Program-made: the position numbers and the translations under genes
Shown here: positions 6,965 to 14,346 of the stretch, piece by piece
How the letters are laid out: every line of letters begins with the position of its first letter
How positions within the stretch are numbered: the stretch's first letter is position 1
DNA from: Sulfurospirillum arcachonense
Lineage (GTDB): Bacteria > Campylobacterota > Campylobacteria > Campylobacterales > Sulfurospirillaceae
Reading direction: 5' to 3'
DNA: 14,396 nt
Assembly (NCBI GenBank): GCA_015662785.1
Contig: DQTM01000237.1
Coordinates: 1 to 14,396, forward strand
The notes under the pieces: generated by a model
What the model was told of the DNA's origin: nothing
Database searches by the model: none
Seen by the model: only the letters and a program-made list of their open reading frames with translations

Positions 6965-6970
6965 TATAAT
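6965..6970 (+). promoter_or_regulatory. Candidate -10 element (TATAAT) upstream of tig
   Basis: A perfect TATAAT lies about 105 bases ahead of the tig start. A second, weaker candidate, TATATT, is at 7039-7044, about 30 bases ahead. Use of the distal one would put the 16-bp palindrome at 7003-7018 in the leader. Either could drive the seven-gene operon. Confidence 0.4.
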
Positions 6971-7002
6971 TTTGGTGATAATAATCATATAACAGTGATT
7001 TT

Positions 7003-7018
7003 TTATTACATGTAATAA
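7003..7018. repeat. 16-bp perfect palindrome TTATTACATGTAATAA upstream of tig
   Basis: The sequence equals its own reverse complement over 16 bases and contains the recurrent octamer TACATGTA at 7007-7014. It lies between the two candidate promoters of tig, so an operator role is possible. The same octamer recurs in coding DNA, however, which points to a general genomic motif instead. Confidence 0.5.
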
Positions 7019-7074
7019 CATATAAAGCAAAAATTAGGTATATTAAGAAAAATTTTAATTGAAAAAGGTAATGT

Positions 7075-8370
7075 ATGCAAATCAAAGTAGAGCGTATAGA
7101 TAGTGCAAATGCAAAAGCTGAAGCGAAAGTTTCAAAAGCATTTTTAGACGAAAAACAGAAAAATATGGCAGCAAAAATTGCAAAAACTATGAAAGTCGAT
7201 GGTTTTAGAAAAGGAAAAGTTCCTGCACATGTTGTTATGGATAGACATGGTGAACAGATTCAACAAGATGTTGAGCAAGAAGCATTAAGACTGTTTTTAG
7301 ATGACGCTTTAAAAGAGCTAGGTGTTGAAAACAGTGCTGTTGTTGGCGAACCTAATATCACTAAAATGGATAAAACTGATGATGGGCTTGATGTTGAGAT
7401 TAAAATTTCTTTCCGTCCAGAGATAGATTTAGGTGATTATAAAGCACTTATTCCTGAGTACAAGACTCCTCGTATTTTGAAAAAAGATATTGATGAGAGA
7501 GTTTCTACAATGCTAAAACTTTCTGCTCCTTTAAAAGAATTAACTAAAAAAAGAGCTGTTAAAGATGGCGATTTTGTAAAGCTTGATTTTGAAGGTTTTA
7601 TTGATGGTGTTGCATTTGAAGGTGGAAAAGCTGAGAATTATTCACTAGAGATTGGTAGTGGTTCTTTTATCCCAGGTTTTGAAGATGGCGTAATAGGCAT
7701 GAAGATAGACGAAGAAAAAGACATTGAAATTACTTTTCCAAAAGAGTATAACTCTAAAGATTTAGCTGGAAAAGCTTCTACTTTTAAAGTAAAAATTCAT
7801 GGAATTCAAGTTAAAGATGTTCCAAAAGAGCCTAGTGAAGAGACTCTAAAACAACTTCTTCCTGGCGAAGAAGCTCCAACATTGGAAAAACTAGAAGCAC
7901 AAGTAAAAGACCAAATCAAAAATGAAAAACTTTCAAAAGTATTTGGTGAAGAGGTAAAACCTGCATTCATTGAAGCTGCTATAGAAAAGATTGAATTTGC
8001 GCTTCCTGAGAACATCGTAGAGCAAGAGATAGATATGCAAGTCCGTAATATCTTTCAAAAACTAAGTGAAGATGAAATCAAAGAGTTTTCTGAGAATCCT
8101 GAGAAAATCACTGAAAAAAGAGAAGAGTACAGAGCTGAAGCTACTAAGTCAGTTAAATTAACATTTATTGTTGATGAGTTAGCTAAAGCAGAAAAAATCA
8201 AAGTTGAAGACCAAGAAGTTATGCAGATGATCTATTTTGAAGCAATGCAACAAGGTCAAGACCCAAAAGCTTATTATGAGCAGTATGAGAAGCAGGGTGT
8301 TTTACCAGCTATCAAAATGTCTATCATCGAAGAGAGACTTTTCACTCAACTTTTCAGCAAAGATAAGTAA
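7075..8370 (+). CDS. tig: Trigger factor (ribosome-associated chaperone / prolyl isomerase)
   Basis: Binds the ribosomal exit tunnel next to protein L23, shields nascent chains and has peptidyl-prolyl isomerase activity. The 431 residues show the usual three parts. The N-terminal ribosome-binding domain has the signature loop GFRKGKVP (43-50). The FKBP-type domain covers about 150-240, with VKLDFEGFIDGVAFEGG and IPGFEDGVIGM. The helical C-terminal domain that forms the chaperone arms is rich in Lys and Glu. AAAGG six bases ahead supports the ATG at 7075. Its stop overlaps the clpP start by one base (TAATG), so the two are translationally coupled. The tig-clpP pairing is common in bacteria and links folding with degradation. 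Nothing abnormal was seen. Confidence 0.97.
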   Translation: MQIKVERIDSANAKAEAKVSKAFLDEKQKNMAAKIAKTMKVDGFRKGKVPAHVVMDRHGEQIQQDVEQEALRLFLDDALKELGVENSAVVGEPNITKMDKTDDGLDVEIKISFRPEIDLGDYKALIPEYKTPRILKKDIDERVSTMLKLSAPLKELTKKRAVKDGDFVKLDFEGFIDGVAFEGGKAENYSLEIGSGSFIPGFEDGVIGMKIDEEKDIEITFPKEYNSKDLAGKASTFKVKIHGIQVKDVPKEPSEETLKQLLPGEEAPTLEKLEAQVKDQIKNEKLSKVFGEEVKPAFIEAAIEKIEFALPENIVEQEIDMQVRNIFQKLSEDEIKEFSENPEKITEKREEYRAEATKSVKLTFIVDELAKAEKIKVEDQEVMQMIYFEAMQQGQDPKAYYEQYEKQGVLPAIKMSIIEERLFTQLFSKDK

Positions 8371-8957
8371 TGAGTTATGTTCCAGTAGTAGTTGAAAAAA
8401 CTGGTCGCGGCGAGAGAAGTTATGACATATACTCTCGTCTTTTAAAAGACAGAATTATCATGCTAAGTGGAGAAATAAACGATGCAGTTGCGTCATCAAT
8501 AGTGGCGCAACTGCTATTTTTAGAAGCTGATGATCCTGAAAAAGATATATATCTGTATATCAACTCTCCAGGTGGAGTGATAACTAGTGGTTTTAGTATC
8601 TTTGATACTATGAACTATATTCGACCTGATGTTAGTACTATTTGTATTGGTCAAGCGGCTTCTATGGGTGCATTTTTACTTAGTTGTGGAACGCCTGGTA
8701 AGAGATACTCTTTACCAAACTCTAGAATCATGATTCACCAGCCTTTAGGTGGCGCACAAGGTCAAGCGACAGATATAGAGATTCAAGCAAAAGAGATTTT
8801 AAGACTTAAAAAGACTCTTAATGAGATTTTGTCTAAAAATACAAAACAGACTGTTAAGAAAATAGAAAAAGATACTGAACGTGATTTCTTTATGAGTTCA
8901 CAAGAAGCTGTGGAGTATGGTTTAGTTGATAAAGTATTAGAAAAAAGTTTTAAGTAA
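8370..8957 (+). CDS. clpP: ATP-dependent Clp protease proteolytic subunit ClpP
   Basis: Serine peptidase that forms a 14-subunit barrel and degrades proteins unfolded by ClpX or ClpA. The 195 residues carry the full catalytic triad: Ser98 in GQAASMGAFLL, His123 in RIMIHQPLGG and Asp172 in DTERDFFMS. The oxyanion/strand motif NSPGGVITSG (65-74) and the C-terminal AVEYGLVDKVL are present. Like other ClpP proteins it may be processed at a short N-terminal propeptide. The start shares one base with the tig stop. The next gene follows after 22 bases. In Helicobacter and Campylobacter, clpP likewise precedes def, but without the gene inserted between them here. Confidence 0.98.
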   Translation: MSYVPVVVEKTGRGERSYDIYSRLLKDRIIMLSGEINDAVASSIVAQLLFLEADDPEKDIYLYINSPGGVITSGFSIFDTMNYIRPDVSTICIGQAASMGAFLLSCGTPGKRYSLPNSRIMIHQPLGGAQGQATDIEIQAKEILRLKKTLNEILSKNTKQTVKKIEKDTERDFFMSSQEAVEYGLVDKVLEKSFK

Positions 8958-8979
8958 AACAATTTAGGGAGAACATTTT

Positions 8980-10089
8980 ATGGTTCGATTAGATAAAAAC
9001 AAGATTCAAAGTGGACTAGGACGTCGTCCTAGAGAAGGTGCTACTGGCACTGAACTAGATCAATCAAAAATACAAAACTCTAATAGTGAATTAGAAAAAT
9101 TCTCCCTATATGTTCTTAAAGTCCTTATGGATGAGAACATACCTCCAACACCAAATAACTTTCAAATATATTTTGAAAAACTTTTAGACAATAAACCTCT
9201 CTCTTTTAAAAAACGTATTAGTGATCTGCTTGAAGCAGAAAACCTGAACGATGATGAGCATCGTGCAAAGATGGAGATGGAAGTAAAAGAGGGCTTTGGT
9301 CAAATAAAAAGCATTATGAAAGTGGTATCTACAGTATATAAAAATATTAATGTTATGAAAGAAATAGTCAAAAAAAGAACGGCTGAATTAGAAGTAAGTT
9401 CTGGACAACTCTCAGTAACTAATATAACTTCGGCTTTGAATGAAGATTTGAAAAAACTCTCAACACTTATGAACAAACAGATGGAAGTTTTAAAAATCCA
9501 TTATGAAAAAACAGGAGCAATTTTAAAAGAGATTGAGAGCAAAGCGGTATTTGATTCACGTTTTGGAGTATATAACAGAAGATATTTTTTAAAGTCTATA
9601 GAGAGTGAATGTAACTCAATAGAGCAGTTTAATCATAGAAGTACTTTAGTTCTTGCAAAAATAAAAGATAGTATTTTAAGTAAGATAGTCAATTCAAAAG
9701 ATAGAATGGTTTTAACAAGGAATATAGCAAAACTACTCCTAAAAACATCTCGTAGAAGTGATGTTGTTGCTCATTATGGTGATGGTGTATTTGGTATGCT
9801 TATGAAGCATACAGATGTTAACAATGCCAAACGAGCATGTGAACGTATAAGTGACCTTATTTATGCAACAAGCTTTTTTATCGGAGATATGGAAATAGAT
9901 ACTGATATAGAACTTGCAATTGTCCCAATTGCCCCTGGGCACACAACAGAACTTCTTGTATCGGTGGCACTAGACTCTTTACCAAAAACTGGAAAGAGAT
10001 TAGAACCATATATAGTATGTGAACTTGAAGCAGAAGAACAAAATAGTGCAGAAGATAGCGAAGAACCAAAGGAAGAGAATGGTTCGTGA
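8980..10089 (+). CDS. Protein with a degenerate GGDEF domain (probably inactive diguanylate cyclase relative)
   Basis: The 369-residue cytosolic protein has a basic N-terminal stretch and a helical domain (about 40-130) with IPPTPNNFQIYFEKLL, a type often found ahead of GGDEF domains. A coiled-coil-prone helix follows (about 125-188). The C-terminal part is GGDEF-like: FDSRFGVYNRRYF (191-203) corresponds to the usual DPLTGLYNRRYF. The signature RYGGDEF is replaced by HYGDGVF (265-271), which loses the metal-binding and catalytic acidic residues. Cyclic-di-GMP synthesis is therefore unlikely; it may bind GTP or c-di-GMP, or act as a structural partner. The last residues are acidic (Glu-rich tail). 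AGGGAGA seven bases ahead gives a strong ribosome binding site. Its end overlaps def by 11 bases. I cannot name its target. Confidence 0.8.
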   Translation: MVRLDKNKIQSGLGRRPREGATGTELDQSKIQNSNSELEKFSLYVLKVLMDENIPPTPNNFQIYFEKLLDNKPLSFKKRISDLLEAENLNDDEHRAKMEMEVKEGFGQIKSIMKVVSTVYKNINVMKEIVKKRTAELEVSSGQLSVTNITSALNEDLKKLSTLMNKQMEVLKIHYEKTGAILKEIESKAVFDSRFGVYNRRYFLKSIESECNSIEQFNHRSTLVLAKIKDSILSKIVNSKDRMVLTRNIAKLLLKTSRRSDVVAHYGDGVFGMLMKHTDVNNAKRACERISDLIYATSFFIGDMEIDTDIELAIVPIAPGHTTELLVSVALDSLPKTGKRLEPYIVCELEAEEQNSAEDSEEPKEENGS

Positions 10090-10594
10090 GGTTTTAATAT
10101 ACCCTGATAGACGTTTGAAATTAATTTCTCATGATGTTGAGAGTTTTGATGCAAAGCTTCACACTTTGTTAGAAGATATGAAAGAAACTATGTATGCAAG
10201 TGATGGCATAGGTTTAGCGGCTATTCAGATAGGTGTAGCTCAAAATGTATTGGTTATCAATCTTCCAGATGAAGATGGAGAGCAGACACTAGAGAGCTTA
10301 GAAGAGATTATAAATCCTGTAATTTTAGAAGCTCATGGAAGTGTTACTTATCAAGAGGGTTGCTTAAGCATTCCTAGTGTGTATGAAGATGTTGAGAGAA
10401 AAGAGAGTATTAGAGTAAGATATTTTGATAGAGATGGCGGAATGATAGAAAAAGAGTTAGAAGGGCTTATGGCTATTGCTTTTCAGCATGAATTAGACCA
10501 TCTTCAAGGACATCTTTTTATAGAAAAACTTTCATACTTGAAACGCAAAAAATTTGAAAAAGAGTGGAAAAAGAAGATAAAAGAGGGAAAATAG
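10079..10594 (+). CDS. def: Peptide deformylase
   Basis: Metal-dependent hydrolase that removes the formyl group from the N-terminal methionine of new proteins. All three family motifs are present in the 171 residues: GIGLAAIQIG (motif 1), EGCLSIP (motif 2, metal-binding Cys) and QHELDHLQG (motif 3, HExxH). I chose the ATG at 10079 (MVREVLIYPDRRLK) because deformylases begin just before this conserved segment and AAGGA precedes it. An upstream in-frame ATG at 10019 would add 20 Lys-rich residues read from the end of the previous gene. The gene overlaps the GGDEF-like gene by 11 bases and ends one base before comM. Adjacency to tig and clpP groups nascent-chain functions together. Confidence 0.96.
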   Translation: MVREVLIYPDRRLKLISHDVESFDAKLHTLLEDMKETMYASDGIGLAAIQIGVAQNVLVINLPDEDGEQTLESLEEIINPVILEAHGSVTYQEGCLSIPSVYEDVERKESIRVRYFDRDGGMIEKELEGLMAIAFQHELDHLQGHLFIEKLSYLKRKKFEKEWKKKIKEGK

Positions 10595-10595
10595 T

Positions 10596-12098
10596 TTGAC
10601 CAAAAAATTCCTTTGTGCCACTTTAGCAGATAATAGAGCCTTGAGGGTTGATGTAGAATCAGCATTTGTAAGGGCACTACCTGGTTTTTCTATAGTCGGT
10701 ATGACTAACCAATCTATTCAAGAGTCACGTGAGCGTATAAAGTCGGCTCTAACACATATGAAGTACAAATTTCCAGCACAAAAAATAACTGTTAGCATGT
10801 CTCCAAGTGATTTAAAAAAAGAGGGAAGTCACTTTGATTTGGGCATAGCACTTCTTCTTTATATGCAAAAAGAGAGCTTTACATGTAAAGAGTTTTATAT
10901 ATTTGGTGAATTAGGACTTGATGGAGATGTACGTTCAACTACTTCAATATTTCCCATACTACTTTCACTTGCCTCACAAGAAAAATCACTAAAAGTCATA
11001 GTTCCTAAAGAGATAGTAAAAAAAATAAATCAAATACCAAATGTAAAAGCCTTTGGAGTGAATAGTCTGAGTGAAGCCATTGAGTTTATAAAGAGTGATA
11101 CTAAGTCTTTACATGTAGAAGATTTTTCTTATAAAAATATGATAGAGATAGAGAATCAAAAGTATTTTTATGAGAAGAATTTTGAACTTGATTTTGATGA
11201 TGTAAAAGGTCAAAACAGAGTCAAAAGAGCTATGGTTATAAGTGCGGTTGGTATGCACAATATACTTTTAGAGGGAAGTCCAGGGTGTGGAAAGAGTATG
11301 AGTGTAAAAAGACTTCGACACATCATGCCTCCTATGAGTATGCAAGAGATGCTTCAATCAAATGCTTACAGTTGTATGAGTGGTGAGGAAGAGGAGTTAA
11401 ATGCTAAAAGAGCTTTTAGGTCGCCTCATCATAGTTCATCAAAGCCAAGTATTTTTGGTGGAGGAAGTGCCAAAGCTATGGCCGGAGAGAGTGCTTTGGC
11501 ACATAACGGCATACTTTTTTTCGACGAATTTCCTCATTTTTCAAAATCTGTTTTAGAAGCTTTACGTGAACCACTTGAAGATAATCAAATCTTGATTTCA
11601 AGAGTAAATTCAAAGATAAAATATGAAACCAAATTCCTCTTTGCAGCAGCTCAAAATCCTTGTCCATGTGGTAACTTACTTTCTACTTCAAAAGAGTGTA
11701 GATGTAACGAGCTCGAAATAAGACGATATAAAAATAGAGTATCAGAACCACTAATGGATAGAATAGACATTTACGTTCAGATGAGTGAAGATTATGAAGA
11801 AAGAAGTGATAAAAACTCAAATGAGATGTTTGATGAGGTGCTAAGAGCATTTGTATTTCAAAAAAAGCGTGGACAGATTGAGCTCAATGCCAAACTGAGT
11901 GAAAAAGTCTTAGAAGAGATATCAAATTTGGATAGTGAAGCCAAAGGTATACTTCAAAAAGCTTCAACTCAATTTGCTTTGAGTCATAGAAGTGTCCATA
12001 AAATAGAGTCTATAGCAAGAAGTATAGCTGATATAGATGAGAGTAAACAAATTAAAAAAGAGCATATACTTGAAGCCCTTAGTTTTAGGAGACGATAA
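10596..12098 (+). CDS. comM: ComM / YifB family AAA+ ATPase (Mg-chelatase-like)
   Basis: In naturally transformable bacteria ComM is a hexameric helicase that promotes branch migration while incoming DNA is integrated. The 500 residues contain an N-terminal ChlI-like domain (LPGFSIVGMTNQSIQESRER, 28-47; SPSDLKKEGSHFDLGIAL, 69-86). The AAA+ core has Walker A GSPGCGKS (227-234) and Walker B ILFFDE (306-311). The family-typical FRSPHHS (274-280) and AAQNPCPCG (351-359) are present. Cys356, Cys358, Cys368 and Cys370 could bind zinc. It starts with TTG one base after def; a later ATG would cut the conserved N-terminus. Two TACATGTA octamers lie in the gene, in different reading frames. Function in uptake is inferred from the family. 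Confidence 0.93.
   Translation: MTKKFLCATLADNRALRVDVESAFVRALPGFSIVGMTNQSIQESRERIKSALTHMKYKFPAQKITVSMSPSDLKKEGSHFDLGIALLLYMQKESFTCKEFYIFGELGLDGDVRSTTSIFPILLSLASQEKSLKVIVPKEIVKKINQIPNVKAFGVNSLSEAIEFIKSDTKSLHVEDFSYKNMIEIENQKYFYEKNFELDFDDVKGQNRVKRAMVISAVGMHNILLEGSPGCGKSMSVKRLRHIMPPMSMQEMLQSNAYSCMSGEEEELNAKRAFRSPHHSSSKPSIFGGGSAKAMAGESALAHNGILFFDEFPHFSKSVLEALREPLEDNQILISRVNSKIKYETKFLFAAAQNPCPCGNLLSTSKECRCNELEIRRYKNRVSEPLMDRIDIYVQMSEDYEERSDKNSNEMFDEVLRAFVFQKKRGQIELNAKLSEKVLEEISNLDSEAKGILQKASTQFALSHRSVHKIESIARSIADIDESKQIKKEHILEALSFRRR
10877..10890. repeat. Representative copy of the recurrent palindrome CTTTACATGTAAAG (octamer TACATGTA)
   Basis: Perfect 14-bp palindrome inside comM; the identical 14-mer recurs at 12384-12397 in nnrDE. 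Octamer copies start at 1217, 2234, 2254, 4149, 6693, 7007, 10880, 11110, 12387, 13017 and 13575. Within genes it is read either as x-Thr-Cys or as His-Val; the third frame would give a stop codon. See the first finding for interpretation. Confidence 0.8.
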
Positions 12099-13495
12099 TG
12101 CAAAAGATATTTAAAGAAGTAAAGAGTTTAGATAAGAGATGTTATGAAAAGCTATATCTAAGCGAAGATGTTTTGATGGAGCAAGCTTCAACTGCTTTAG
12201 CCAATGAAGTACGAGCAAATAGTAAAAAGGGAGATAAAGTTCTTTTTGTTTGTGGCTCTGGAAACAATGGTGCAGATGGTATAACGGCTGCAAGAATTCT
12301 AGTTAAAGAATTAGATGTTTCAGTTTATATTCCAATTGGAGTTAAATCTGAAATGGCAGCATTACAGTTAAAGAGGCTCAGAGCTTTACATGTAAAGGTT
12401 GTTACGAGTGTAATTGATGTTGACTTGTATGTTGATGCTCTATTTGGTTCAGGTCTTGTTCGAGATTTGAGTGAAAATATCTCTTTGATAGTTCAACAGA
12501 TGAATTCAAAAAAGGCAAAAAAGATAGCTTGTGATGTTCCAACAGGTATAGACTGTGAAGGAAAAGTAAAATCAGTATGTTTTGAAGCAGATATTACAGT
12601 TACTATGGGAGCACTGAAAGAGTCTTTGTTTAGTGATGATGCCAAAGAGTATGTTGGTGAGATAAAAGTAGCAAATTTAGGAGTTAGTAGAGTAAACTAT
12701 GAAACTAAACAGAGTAGTCTACTTCTTGAAGAGTCTGACATGAAGTTGCCTTATAGAAGCAATAAAACTGTAAACAAAGGTAGTTTTGGACATGTTGTGG
12801 TTATTAGTGGTCATAAAGAGGGAGCAAGTAGACTAAGTGCCTTATCAGCTTTTAATTTTGGAGCAGGGCTTGTAACACTTGCTGGGAAAAACAGAAGTAA
12901 TATGCCCCTTTGTATTATGAACAGTGAAACACTTCCTAAAAAGTTTTCAGTAGTAGTTGCTGGCATGGGACTTGGAAACATATATGGCGATGAAAAATTA
13001 CGTGATTTTTTACTTCTACATGTAAAACCTTTGGTCATAGATGCTGATTTATTGCATAAGAAAATAATAAAAGATATTTTAGAAAAAAATGAAAATGTGG
13101 TATTGACACCTCACCCAAAAGAGTTTGCTTCGCTTTTAAAGGTATTAGATATAGCAGATGTAGATACAAAAGATATTCAATCGAAAAGATTTCATTGGGC
13201 AAGAGAGTTTACTAAAAACTTTCCAAAAACAGTGTTGGTTTTAAAAGGTGCTAACACAATTATAACAAAAGCAGACGAATTGTATATTAATCCAACAGGA
13301 ACTCCAAAACTAGCTAAGGGTGGTAGTGGAGATGTATTGGCTGGTATGATAGGTTCTCTTATTGCACAAAACTACTCACCTCTTGAAGCAGCTTTGAGTG
13401 CTTCGTTAGCTCATGCTAAAGTAGCAAATGAATCTAAGTGTGCTAGTTTTGGATTAACACCAGAGGATTTATGTGAAGGTATAAAATGGTTATAA
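12098..13495 (+). CDS. nnrD: Bifunctional NAD(P)H-hydrate epimerase / ADP-dependent NAD(P)H-hydrate dehydratase
   Basis: Metabolite-repair enzyme: the N-terminal half interconverts the R and S forms of damaged hydrated NAD(P)H, and the C-terminal half dehydrates the S form back to NAD(P)H using ADP or ATP. The 465 residues are a fusion of a YjeF_N domain (about 1-205) and a ribokinase-like YjeF C-terminal domain (about 215-465). In the first, CGSGNNGADG (52-61) binds the cofactor, and VDALFGSGL and CDVPTGID follow. In the second, SFGHVVVISG, LTPHPKEF (336-343) and the active-site glycine loop GGSGDVLAG (408-416) are seen. The start overlaps the comM stop by one base (TAATG), and the end overlaps purN by 10 bases. 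Two TACATGTA octamers are embedded as LHVK. The fused form is often named nnrD, nnrDE or yjeF. Confidence 0.95.
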   Translation: MQKIFKEVKSLDKRCYEKLYLSEDVLMEQASTALANEVRANSKKGDKVLFVCGSGNNGADGITAARILVKELDVSVYIPIGVKSEMAALQLKRLRALHVKVVTSVIDVDLYVDALFGSGLVRDLSENISLIVQQMNSKKAKKIACDVPTGIDCEGKVKSVCFEADITVTMGALKESLFSDDAKEYVGEIKVANLGVSRVNYETKQSSLLLEESDMKLPYRSNKTVNKGSFGHVVVISGHKEGASRLSALSAFNFGAGLVTLAGKNRSNMPLCIMNSETLPKKFSVVVAGMGLGNIYGDEKLRDFLLLHVKPLVIDADLLHKKIIKDILEKNENVVLTPHPKEFASLLKVLDIADVDTKDIQSKRFHWAREFTKNFPKTVLVLKGANTIITKADELYINPTGTPKLAKGGSGDVLAGMIGSLIAQNYSPLEAALSASLAHAKVANESKCASFGLTPEDLCEGIKWL

Positions 13496-14064
13496 AAAAG
13501 ATAGCAATTCTTTTTAGTGGTTCTGGTTCAAACTTAGAGAAAATTTTAGAGGGTGTTCATGGTAGGAGTTTCTCTACATGTAAGATTGAAGTTGCGTGTT
13601 TGATATGTAACAAAAAAGATGCATATGGTATACAAAGAGCAAAAAAATATGGTTTAGAAACAACTATCATAGAACATGCAAACTACGAAGATAGAGAGAG
13701 TTTTGATAGAAAAATGGTAGAAGTCATAAAAGCAAGTGGAGCCCAGCTTGTTGTTTTAGCCGGTTTCATGAGAATTTTAACTCCAGAGTTTACAAAAAAT
13801 GTAAATGCCATAAACCTTCATCCGTCTTTGTTGCCACTTTTTAAAGGAGCTCACGCGATAGAAGATAGCTATAATTCAGGCATGAAAGTAGGAGGCATTA
13901 GTGTTCATTATGTAAATGAAGAACTTGATGCTGGTGAAATCATAGCCCAAGAGTGTTTTAAAAAAGAGGATATGAACTTAGAAGAGTTTGAAGAAAAGAT
14001 ACATGCTTTAGAGCATAAGCTTTTACCTAAGACAATAATAGATATACTTGATAATCAAAAATAG
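13486..14064 (+). CDS. purN: Phosphoribosylglycinamide formyltransferase 1 (PurN)
   Basis: Transfers a formyl group from 10-formyl-tetrahydrofolate to GAR in the third step of de novo purine synthesis. The 192-residue length is typical. The GAR-binding SGSGSN (11-16) is followed by the catalytic set Asn110, His112 (NLHPSLLP, 110-117) and Asp148 (ELDAGEII). GAHAI and GGISVHYV complete the active-site region. AAGG six bases ahead (13476-13479, inside nnrDE) supports the ATG at 13486, which overlaps the previous gene by 10 bases. Use of folate links it loosely to folE in the same window, though that gene is in another unit. It is the last intact gene of the operon; a hairpin and the broken thiG follow. 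Confidence 0.97.
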   Translation: MVIKKIAILFSGSGSNLEKILEGVHGRSFSTCKIEVACLICNKKDAYGIQRAKKYGLETTIIEHANYEDRESFDRKMVEVIKASGAQLVVLAGFMRILTPEFTKNVNAINLHPSLLPLFKGAHAIEDSYNSGMKVGGISVHYVNEELDAGEIIAQECFKKEDMNLEEFEEKIHALEHKLLPKTIIDILDNQK

Positions 14065-14072
14065 AAGGAGCG

Positions 14073-14109
14073 GGACTGACTGGTTTTCTGAAAGAAAAGA
14101 TGTCTGTCC
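14073..14109 (+). repeat. Symmetric hairpin between purN and thiG (REP-like or leader RNA)
   Basis: The arms pair symmetrically: GGAC (14073-14076) with GTCC (14106-14109), GAC (14078-14080) with GTC (14102-14104), TTTTCT (14084-14089) with AGAAAA (14093-14098), loop GAA. One T-T mismatch and one 3x3 internal loop interrupt it. No U-tract follows, so it is not a classical terminator. The ends GGGACTGAC ... GTCTGTCC recall REP-type repeats. A second hairpin, GATGTC (14099-14104) with GACATC (14112-14117), shares bases with the first, so the two are mutually exclusive. Confidence 0.55.
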
Positions 14110-14132
14110 TCGACATCAAATTAAGGAAAAAA

Positions 14133-14346
14133 ATGAGCAATATTTTTAAGAGTAGGTGATATAGATTTTGATAGTAGATTAATAGTAGGAAGCGGAAAAT
14201 ACCCTGACTTTCAAACAACTAGAGATGCAACAATAGCGAGTGGTTCTAAGCTAATAACTGTAGCTGTAAGAAGAGTAAATATAACAAACCCAAAAGAAGA
14301 AAATCTTATGGATTATTTTAACCCAAATTATGCAATAGAAAATTAA
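14133..14346 (+). pseudogene. thiG: Broken 5' part of thiG (thiazole synthase)
   Basis: AAGGA (14123-14127) precedes the ATG at 14133. As written the frame gives MSNIFKSR and stops at 14157-14159. Removing one T from the five-T run at 14143-14147 yields MSNILRVGDIDFDSRLIVGS and then GKYPDFQTTRDATIASGSKL, ITVAVRRVNITNPKEENLMDYF. This is a clear match in my memory to the ThiG N-terminus (the enzyme that forms the thiazole ring of thiamine from DXP, ThiS-thiocarboxylate and an imine). After DYF the expected continuation leading to the LPNSAGC-type segment is missing: the frame reads NPNYAIEN and stops at 14344-14346. About three quarters of the usual 250-260 residues, including the Schiff-base lysine, are absent. 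So there is both a single-base insertion and a 3' replacement. The last 50 bases hold nothing I recognise. Confidence 0.7.

Noticed and set aside
6771..7085. Minus-strand frame of about 104 codons
   Set aside because: It lies over the CopZ-like gene and the tig promoter region, has hydrophobic low-complexity content expected from AT-rich DNA, and shows no ribosome binding site or family match.
10019..10078. Upstream ATG that would lengthen peptide deformylase by 20 residues
   Set aside because: The extra Lys-rich residues come from the coding end of the previous gene in another frame; the conserved deformylase start and the AAGGA ribosome binding site favour 10079.
9861..10154. Minus-strand Ser-rich frame opposite the GGDEF-like gene and def
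   Set aside because: Ser-rich content arises from the reverse complement of Glu/Asp-rich codons in the acidic tail; not a gene.
14065..14132. TPP riboswitch ahead of thiG
   Set aside because: The conserved CUGAGA and later pyrophosphate-sensor segments are not visible; only simple hairpins are.
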